Below are positions 63,078-64,000 of a stretch of 64,000 bases of DNA, one piece after another. Every line of letters begins with the position of its first letter. The stretch's first letter is position 1. Position numbers and translations under genes: made by a program. Origin of the DNA: Rheum nobile (taxonomy: Eukaryota > Streptophyta > Magnoliopsida > Caryophyllales > Polygonaceae); NCBI GenBank assembly GCA_027886185.1, contig WOAB01000895.1, positions 1,426,001 to 1,490,000 of the forward strand, in the 5' to 3' direction. Below the pieces are notes generated by a model, which worked only from the letters and a program-made list of their open reading frames with translations, made no database searches and was not told the DNA's origin.

Positions 63078-64000
63078 GTAAATATATTTTCCATATTGAC
63101 ATATATATATATATATATGATCAAGCGGTATATAAAGTATGAAGGTTTGAAGGTTTCCTTTATGTCCACATAGATTATACAGTATTAATTATGAATTTAT
63201 TTATATATAAATATACTCCGTATTTGGACAAGAAATAATACTGTACTTTTTTCTGCTGACTTTTAATATCTAGCTGTGTGGATAAACATATGAGACATTT
63301 GTCAAGATTTAGAACCTAATCCATATCAGGCCGGGAACATAGCAGTATATATGCCCCTATACCAAACCATACTCCTATTATACAATTAATGTAGTAATTA
63401 CTGTGTATAAGGATTACATATTATCTTAATTCCACAAATTATATATATGTATAATCACGGTTTTTTCAACTTCTGCCCCTAAATAAAGAAAATTCAATTT
63501 ATGTTTTTCTAAATATGAATTCTTAATCTAGAAAAATCAATATATATATATAAGCATATGAGATATCTTTGAAGATTTAGAACCAATTAGGTTTGTAGGA
63601 ATGACATATCATATGAGGTCATGAGGTGCCTAGCTAGCCAATGGCCACCTCTATGCAAGAATACAATCCTTATATTATCTTGAATTTCACATCAACTTTG
63701 AATATTAAATTACATAAATAATAGTACTGTAATATTTTACCCATGATGGCTAGAACTGTCGAAAAAACAATTCTCATCATCCCATTGATAAGGACTACAC
63801 ATGTTAAAGATAAGTAAGTCTTCGTATCTTTCTTCCTTGTCCACTGCTTTTGAAGGATCGATCCAAACAGAAAATATATACCTATATATACTATTTCATC
63901 AAACCTACAAAAAGAAAATATATTAATCACGATTAATTATGATTTTAATCGACAAATATGATACGTTCATTGTAAGTGAATTCCTTAATTATTCGATTAC
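63078..64000 (+). other. PIRL intron 2 (partial)
   Basis: AT-rich, with (at)n tracts at 63103-63118 and 63540-63552. The expected next exon (SLEELN in the family, after the split Arg codon) is not found before the window ends. Confidence 0.7.

Overview
The window is plant nuclear DNA, most likely from a eudicot. It contains long-terminal-repeat (LTR) retrotransposons of plant Ty3/Gypsy lineages, a plant L1-type LINE, a Helitron helicase remnant, short inverted-repeat elements, and one host gene with GT-AG introns. That gene encodes a plant intracellular Ras-group-related leucine-rich-repeat (PIRL) protein. No bacterial-style genes, rRNA, tRNA or CRISPR array were recognised. All comparisons and divergence counts were made by eye.

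Layout. Positions 1-50230 are a stack of nested transposons. The oldest layer is a minus-strand LINE (pieces at 2095-2708, 48281-48510 and 49351-50230). It was hit by a Gypsy element running off the left edge (F, LTR 1247-2094), a 348-bp MITE-like element (2185-2532), a solo LTR (48511-49350) and a minus-strand Gypsy element A (2709-48275, target duplication acaca on both sides). A was itself hit by minus-strand Gypsy B (4998-13733, duplication tagga) and plus-strand Gypsy C (17109-47326). The 5' LTR of C was hit by plus-strand Gypsy D (19049-39418), and the protease region of D by a Tat-lineage Gypsy E (24357-33966, duplication gtatg). The deepest chain is LINE > A > C > D > E. The LINE, A and D reading frames resume on the far side of their insertions.

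C and D are related chromoviruses of the Tekay/Del type. Both carry an unrecognised acidic open reading frame before gag that begins MGAxxS, an N-myristoylation-like start. A, B and F belong to another group, in which the last residues of pol are encoded inside the LTR. E has a second RNase H domain and an antisense, apparently spliced gene downstream of integrase. No element has an uninterrupted gag-pol. B is closest, with two TAG codons and LTRs differing at about five positions.

Positions 50231-59500 are AT-rich. They hold a minus-strand Helitron (3' terminus at 50718), several Helitron-like 5' termini, and a 2.6-kb fold-back element (56852-59487) built of inverted TATA-rich repeats.

Positions 59660-64000 hold the only host gene, the 5' part of a PIRL6/7/8-like gene on the plus strand: TATA box, exon 1, a 2.8-kb intron with tandem repeats and a tandem miniature LTR element (TRIM), exon 2, and part of intron 2. 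Exon 1 appears to carry a frameshift.
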